DNA of 64,000 bases. Source: Nitrospira sp. (GTDB lineage Bacteria > Nitrospirota > Nitrospiria > Nitrospirales > Nitrospiraceae). Of this stretch, positions 63,871 to 64,000 are shown one piece after another (position 1 is the stretch's first letter; every line of letters starts with the position of its first letter). A program made the position numbers and the translations under genes. The notes under the pieces are model-generated. The model was not told where the DNA came from, searched no databases, and worked only from the letters and a program-made list of their open reading frames with translations. The stretch lies in contig JADYYH010000010.1 in the NCBI GenBank assembly GCA_020853775.1, positions 38,981 through 102,980 on the forward strand, written 5' to 3'.

Positions 63871-63947
63871 CCCCTAGCCCGCATTATTCACGAGAGTTCG
63901 TGACGAAACCGCCAAGACGCCACGCGAGACGGGCGCGCGGAGCTCCG

Positions 63948-64000
63948 AGAGGTCGAGGCATACTTGAAACAGTATGTTGAGGCCGCGAGGAGCGAGCCCG
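63948..64000. repeat. Second fold-back element copy, truncated by the window end
   Basis: GAGGTCGAGGCATACTTGAAACAGTATGTTGAGGCCGCGAGGAGCGAG: same GAGGC-[hairpin]-TTGAGG architecture as 55844-55870. Confidence 0.65.

Overview
This GC-rich bacterial chromosomal window is densely coded. Gene content and the style of its intergenic repeats suggest a Nitrospira-like (Nitrospirota) organism; that assignment is inference, not a search result. I support about 58 protein genes, most with recognisable families: PrmA, a membrane-anchored MutS-like ATPase, an LplT-PlsC-acyl-ACP-ligase fusion, sigma factor, UspA, Lhr helicase, two-component proteins, PxpB/A/C, a DHH-CBS-CCA tRNA nucleotidyltransferase, dipeptide epimerase, two glycoside hydrolases, CoaE, TrxB, ThiI, QueG and an NtrC-type RR/HK pair. 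I saw no rRNA, tRNA, CRISPR array, prophage or transposase gene. The observations most worth following up are: (1) a fold-back repeat family with a covarying central hairpin (55792-55917, and 63834-64000 running off the window); (2) a second palindromic repeat family at 10045-10330; (3) an RnfD-like gene reading in frame, without a stop, into a DUF2330 protein that has its own Shine-Dalgarno and signal peptide; (4) an ATGA-coupled PLP aminotransferase / DUF3365 haem protein / amidohydrolase operon; (5) a standalone 67-aa Cys4 protein resembling the C-terminal module of some sensory proteins, next to a receiver-only regulator; (6) an ECF-like sigma factor followed by a TM-DUF4384-like protein that may be its anti-sigma. 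I did not find a clear-cut defence or otherwise wholly novel multi-gene system.
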